The translations under genes and the position numbers were made by a program. From CAWGQN01 sp963824885 (GTDB lineage: Bacteria > Actinomycetota > Actinomycetes > Actinomycetales > Microbacteriaceae), in assembly GCA_963824885.1 (NCBI GenBank), contig CAWGQN010000001.1, forward strand, positions 124,001-188,000: 64,000 nucleotides of DNA. The letters are read 5' to 3'. Positions 60,504 to 64,000 of the stretch are shown here, piece after piece; the first letter of the stretch is position 1; each line of letters starts with the position of its first letter. The notes under the pieces were generated by a model that was not told the origin of the DNA, made no database searches, and saw only the letters and a program-made list of their open reading frames with translations.

Positions 60504-61556
60504 TCACACGTGCGAAATAATCGCGTTGCCAATCTCTCTCGTGGTTCGCGACCCGCGGTCGCCTCTCGTCGCCAGATCGGCTTTCACGGCACTCGTCACG
60601 TGATCGGCCGCATTGCTCATGCCGAGGTGATTGAGAAGGAGCGCGACCGAGAGAATCGCCGCGGTCGGGTCGGCCCGCTGTTGACCGGCAATATCGGGAG
60701 CCGAACCGTGAACGGGCTCGAACATACTGGGAAAAGCACCGTCCGGATTGATATTCGCCGACGCCGCGAGCCCGATTCCCCCGCAAATCGCGGCGGCCAA
60801 ATCGGTCACGATGTCGCCGAAAAGATTGTCGGTAACAATGACGTCGAACGCGCTCGGATTCGTCACCATCGCAATTGTTGCCGCGTCAACGTGAAAATAG
60901 TCGACCTCGACGTCGGCGAACTCGCTCGCGACCGCCTCGACTGTCCGGCGCCACAGGCTTCCCGCGAAGGTGAGAACGTTTGTCTTGTGCACGAGGGTGA
61001 GTTTCTTCCTCGGTCGAGCTGCTGCGCGCGCAAATGCGAATCGAACCACGCGTTCAACGCCAAATGCCGTGTTGATCGACACCTCGCTCGCGACTTCTGC
61101 CGATGTATCGCGGCGCAATATTCCCCCGTTACTGATGTAGGACCCCTCGGTCGCCTCTCGAATAATCACGAAGTCAATCTCACCCGGCGCCGCGAGCGGA
61201 CTCGCGACCGAGGGATACAGCACCGCGGGCCGCACGTTCGCGTACTGGTCAAACGCAAAACGCAAGCGAAGCAACAGGCCGCGCTCAATGATCCCGTCGG
61301 CGAGTCGAGGGTCGCGCGGATCGCCGCCGACCGCCCCGAGCAAAATCGCGTCGTGGGTGCGCAGTGACTCGAGATCGTCGTCGGGAAGAACGTCGCCCGT
61401 CTCCCGGTACCGGTCCGCCCCGAGGGAAAAATGGGTCATCGCAACGCGCGTGTCGTTCGCACGCGTGACCGCCTCGAGAACCGCGAGCGCTTGATCGACG
61501 ACCTCGGGACCGATTCCATCACCGGGAATGACTGCGAGATTAATCTGTCGCGACAC
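60504..61556 (-). CDS. leuB: 3-isopropylmalate dehydrogenase
   Basis: The 350 residues have INLAVIPGDGIGPEV, IIREATEGSYIS, TLVHKTNVLTFAGSLW (Lys catalytic), VTDNLFGDIVTDLAAA and MFEPVHGSAPDIAG. It oxidatively decarboxylates 3-isopropylmalate. GTG start with GGAG 6-7 nt upstream, 12 bp after serA. It is about 21 kb away from leuCD. Confidence 0.96.
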   Translation of the reverse strand: MSRQINLAVIPGDGIGPEVVDQALAVLEAVTRANDTRVAMTHFSLGADRYRETGDVLPDDDLESLRTHDAILLGAVGGDPRDPRLADGIIERGLLLRLRFAFDQYANVRPAVLYPSVASPLAAPGEIDFVIIREATEGSYISNGGILRRDTSAEVASEVSINTAFGVERVVRFAFARAAARPRKKLTLVHKTNVLTFAGSLWRRTVEAVASEFADVEVDYFHVDAATIAMVTNPSAFDVIVTDNLFGDIVTDLAAAICGGIGLAASANINPDGAFPSMFEPVHGSAPDIAGQQRADPTAAILSVALLLNHLGMSNAADHVTSAVKADLATRGDRGSRTTREIGNAIISHV

Positions 61557-61568
61557 GCTGTACTCCGT

Positions 61569-63158
61569 TTAACTGTCAGAAATATCAATCGCGCTGACGA
61601 CATCCGCGCGAATTGCGGTTCGCAGCGACTCGAGCAACTCCCCCGACGCGGGTGAATCAATCGTGAGCACGGTCAGCGCCTTGCCCCCGGCTTCGTGCCG
61701 AGCGACTTGCATGCCGGCAATGTTAATATCGGCCTCGCCAAACTTCTGACCGTATACGGCAACAATCCCGGGACGATCCTCGTACACCAAAACGACGAGG
61801 TGACTCGCGAAGGGCACTTCGAGGTCATAACCGTTAATTCCGACGATCTTTTCGATCCCACTCGAGCCGGTGAGCGTTCCCGCAACGGAAATTTGCCGGC
61901 CATTTGCGAGTGACCCGCGAAGGGTGACGACACTTCGATGGTCTTCAGAAACGCGGTCAACGACGAGACGCACGTCAACGTCGCGCTGTTCGGCGACGAG
62001 TGGAGCGTTGACGTACGAGACCGTGTCGGTAACCACGTGAGCAAAGACCCCTTTGAGTGCGGCGAGCTTGAGAACGCTCACGTCGAATTCGGCCAGCTCG
62101 CCCCGAACCTCGATGTCAAGACTCGTCAACGGACCGTCCGCGAGACCAGAAAAAACGCGACCAAGCTTCTCGGCGAGCGGAATCGCCGGTCGAACCGACG
62201 AATCGATTATTCCGCCAGCGACGTTGACGGCGTCGGGAACCACTTCGCCCGCAAGCGCGAGTCGAACAGACCGGGCAACAGCAACACCGGCCTTTTCTTG
62301 CGCTTCGACGGTCGAGGCACCGAGGTGCGGAGTAACGATCACGTTGTCACAATCAAAGAACGGCATGTGCGCGCTCGGCTCGGTCTCGAATACGTCAATC
62401 CCCGCGCCCGCAATCGTGCCATTGCGAAGCGCGCGGTCGAGCGCGTCCTCATCGATGAGACCGCCTCGAGCGACATTAATGACGACTGCGGAGTTCTTCA
62501 TCGTCGCGAATGCGGCATCGCCAATGAGGCCCACGGTTTCAGGAGTCTTGGGCACGTGGATCGTAATGAAGTCGCTGCGCCGCAAGAGATCGTCGAACGT
62601 CACGCATTCGACACCGAGTTGAGACGCGCGCGCGGCCGTAACATACGGATCGAACGTGATAATTGCGACGTCAAACGGGTGAAGACGGGCCGCGACAAGC
62701 TGGCCAATTCGTCCGAAACCGACAATGCCGACGGTCTTGCCGTGGATTTCGGTGCCGGTAAACGCGGAGCGCCGCCACTCGCCCGCCTTGAGCGACGCGG
62801 TTGCGCGAGGAATATGCCGGGCAAGACTGAGCATGTGTCCTATTGTCAGCTCGGCGGCCGAGATGACATTCGACGTGGGCGCGTTCACGACCATGACTCC
62901 GGCCACGGTGGCCGCCTTGATGTCGACGTTGTCGAGGCCAACGCCCGCACGAGCGATAACCCGAAGTCGTGTGGCCGCGGCGATCACCTCGGCATCGATC
63001 CGCGTGGCAGACCGAATCAAGACCGCATCGACATCGGCGATCGCGGCCAGGAGTGCCGCCCTGTCGGTGCCATCGACCGCGCGAATCGTGAAGTCGGGGC
63101 CGAGTGCCTCGACGGTCGCCGGCGAGAGTTCTTCGGCAACGAGAACGACCGGTTTGTG
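61569..63158 (-). CDS. serA: D-3-phosphoglycerate dehydrogenase, long form
   Basis: The 529-residue enzyme has the catalytic/NAD domains (ARAGVGLDNVDIKAA, VGIVGFGRIGQLVAARL, NVARGGLIDEDAL, VTPHLGASTVEAQEKAG), an intervening ASB domain (about 320-450) and a C-terminal ACT domain (VLVYEDRPGIVAVYGQ), the actinobacterial long form subject to serine feedback. GTG at 63158 is favoured by GAAGG 9 nt upstream; the next GTG, at 63170, lies on top of that site. Confidence 0.95.
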   Translation of the reverse strand, partial: HKPVVLVAEELSPATVEALGPDFTIRAVDGTDRAALLAAIADVDAVLIRSATRIDAEVIAAATRLRVIARAGVGLDNVDIKAATVAGVMVVNAPTSNVISAAELTIGHMLSLARHIPRATASLKAGEWRRSAFTGTEIHGKTVGIVGFGRIGQLVAARLHPFDVAIITFDPYVTAARASQLGVECVTFDDLLRRSDFITIHVPKTPETVGLIGDAAFATMKNSAVVINVARGGLIDEDALDRALRNGTIAGAGIDVFETEPSAHMPFFDCDNVIVTPHLGASTVEAQEKAGVAVARSVRLALAGEVVPDAVNVAGGIIDSSVRPAIPLAEKLGRVFSGLADGPLTSLDIEVRGELAEFDVSVLKLAALKGVFAHVVTDTVSYVNAPLVAEQRDVDVRLVVDRVSEDHRSVVTLRGSLANGRQISVAGTLTGSSGIEKIVGINGYDLEVPFASHLVVLVYEDRPGIVAVYGQKFGEADINIAGMQVARHEAGGKALTVLTIDSPASGELLESLRTAIRADVVSAIDISDS

Positions 63159-63195
63159 CACGGGGTACACCCTTCAAATTGGGGCGGTGAGGGGG

Positions 63196-63229
63196 GAGGT
63201 GACCCGCGACACGAGTGCGCGGGCACCTC
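63196..63229 (-). terminator. Hairpin between ilvC and serA
   Basis: A 12-bp stem with one bulged A (63196-63208 with 63218-63229) and a 9-nt loop lies about 67 nt after the ilvC stop and 38 nt before the serA start. It could terminate ilvC transcription or act in the serA leader. Confidence 0.5.
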
Positions 63230-63296
63230 AACTTTAGTCGAGTTCGGCGAAGCGTCTCACCGGTCTCACGCGGCACGGGTGCCGAAACAGCGGCCG

Positions 63297-64000
63297 CTAC
63301 CGCGACGCGCTTCCGTCGACGTAGTCGTCGTTGACCGCGTTCCACGAAAACAGCGCGCGGAGTTCGCGCCCGGTTTGTTCAATCGGGTGTTCCTCGCCCT
63401 TTTTACGGAGAGCGAAGAACTCGGGAGCGCCAGCGTCCTGATCGGCTATGAAACGCTTTGCGAACGTGCCGTCTTGAATGTCGGCGAGAACCGCCTTCAT
63501 ATTCTCTTTGACGTGCGGATCAATAACGCGCCCACCAGAAACGTAGTCGCCGTATTCGGCGGTATCCGACACGCTCCACCGCTGCTTCGCAATGCCACCC
63601 TCCCACATGAGATCGACAATGAGCTTGAGCTCGTGCAAGACCTCGAAGTACGCGATTTGCGGTTGATAACCGGCTTCGACGAGCGTCTCAAAGCCGTATT
63701 GCACGAGTTGCGACGTTCCTCCACACAACACAGCTTGCTCGCCAAAAAGATCGGTTTCGGTTTCTTCCGTGAACGTCGTCTTGATCGCACCTGCTCGCAG
63801 TCCACCAATCGCTTTCGCGTACGACCACGCGAGCTCCCACGCCGACCCCGTCGCGTCAACCTCGACCGCGACAATCACGGGAACACCCCGCCCCGCCTCG
63901 AACTCGCGCCGGACGATGTGTCCCGGCCCCTTAGGTGCGACGAGCACGACGTCAACTCCCGCGGGCGCGTGGATGTAGCCAAACCGGATATTAAATCCGT
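63297..64000 (-). CDS. ilvC: Ketol-acid reductoisomerase, 5' part outside window
   Basis: The frame runs from the window edge (GFNIRFGYIHAPAGVDVV, then LVAPKGPGHIVRREF) to the stop at 63297, with TFTEETETDLFGEQAVLCGG, GFETLVEAGYQPQIAYFE and SVSDTAEYGDY, the knotted helical domain that binds Mg2+ and substrate. The NADPH-binding N-terminus is missing here. It is the second step of branched-chain synthesis; ilvBN would be expected beyond the edge. Confidence 0.96.
   Translation of the reverse strand, partial: GFNIRFGYIHAPAGVDVVLVAPKGPGHIVRREFEAGRGVPVIVAVEVDATGSAWELAWSYAKAIGGLRAGAIKTTFTEETETDLFGEQAVLCGGTSQLVQYGFETLVEAGYQPQIAYFEVLHELKLIVDLMWEGGIAKQRWSVSDTAEYGDYVSGGRVIDPHVKENMKAVLADIQDGTFAKRFIADQDAGAPEFFALRKKGEEHPIEQTGRELRALFSWNAVNDDYVDGSASR

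Overview
The window is a piece of an actinobacterial chromosome, most likely Micrococcales and close to Microbacteriaceae. The evidence is gene order (rpsB, M23 peptidase, xerC, dprA, comM, yraN, DUF2469, rnhB, lepB, rplS, trmD, rimM, khpA, rpsP, then ffh, ftsY, smc, rnc, rpmF, DUF177, coaD, recG), frequent GTG starts, moderately high GC, actinobacteria-specific families (DUF2469, DUF3515) and LAxTG-type wall-sorting signals. The genus cannot be fixed from the sequence alone. Nearly all genes lie on the minus strand, and many are translationally coupled through 1-4 base GTGA, ATGA or TGATG overlaps.

Layout. (1) 1-16273: translation, ribosome maturation, DNA uptake and recombination, and protein export genes, ending in ffh. 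(2) 16274-23500: a non-housekeeping island between ffh and ftsY. It holds a large PG-binding/DUF1906 lysin-like protein, two small membrane proteins, an ABC ATPase with an FtsX-like permease, and a lactococcin-972-family bacteriocin precursor. The lysin and the bacteriocin genes sit at opposite ends, point inward, and are each preceded by a copy of the same 81-nt leader (about 85% identical by my count), so the leaders form an inverted repeat around the island. (3) 23600-41824: ftsY-smc-rnc-rpmF-DUF177-coaD-recG, then rsmD, thiL, a DUF3515 lipoprotein, and a tight operon terC-PP2C-leuC-leuD-murA-plsC-gpsA that mixes leucine synthesis with envelope precursors. (4) 42000-55100: a secreted/surface-protein island with five exported proteins built from DUF5979-like and Ig-like adhesin domains. 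One carries ten approximately 100-residue repeats with an exact 300-bp DNA period. An ECF-type sigma factor with a C-terminal zinc-binding anti-sigma-like domain and two paralogous HExxH secreted metallopeptidases follow. Promoter and terminator sequences are duplicated along with these genes. (5) 55150-64000: tRNA-Glu and tRNA-Gln flanking a metallo-beta-lactamase-fold gene, then a TrxB-like oxidoreductase, gltX, an FAH-family hydrolase, ilvE, leuB, serA and partial ilvC.

How it fits together. Most of the window is conserved housekeeping, with branched-chain amino acid genes split over two loci (leuCD near 38-40 kb; ilvE, leuB and ilvC near 59-64 kb). The novel material is in the two accessory islands. 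The 16-23.5 kb island looks like a bacteriocin/lysin module with shared leader control. The 42-55 kb island looks like a cell-surface adhesin/stalk locus that has expanded by tandem duplication and may be controlled by its own sigma factor. No transposase, integrase, CRISPR array or rRNA gene was seen.
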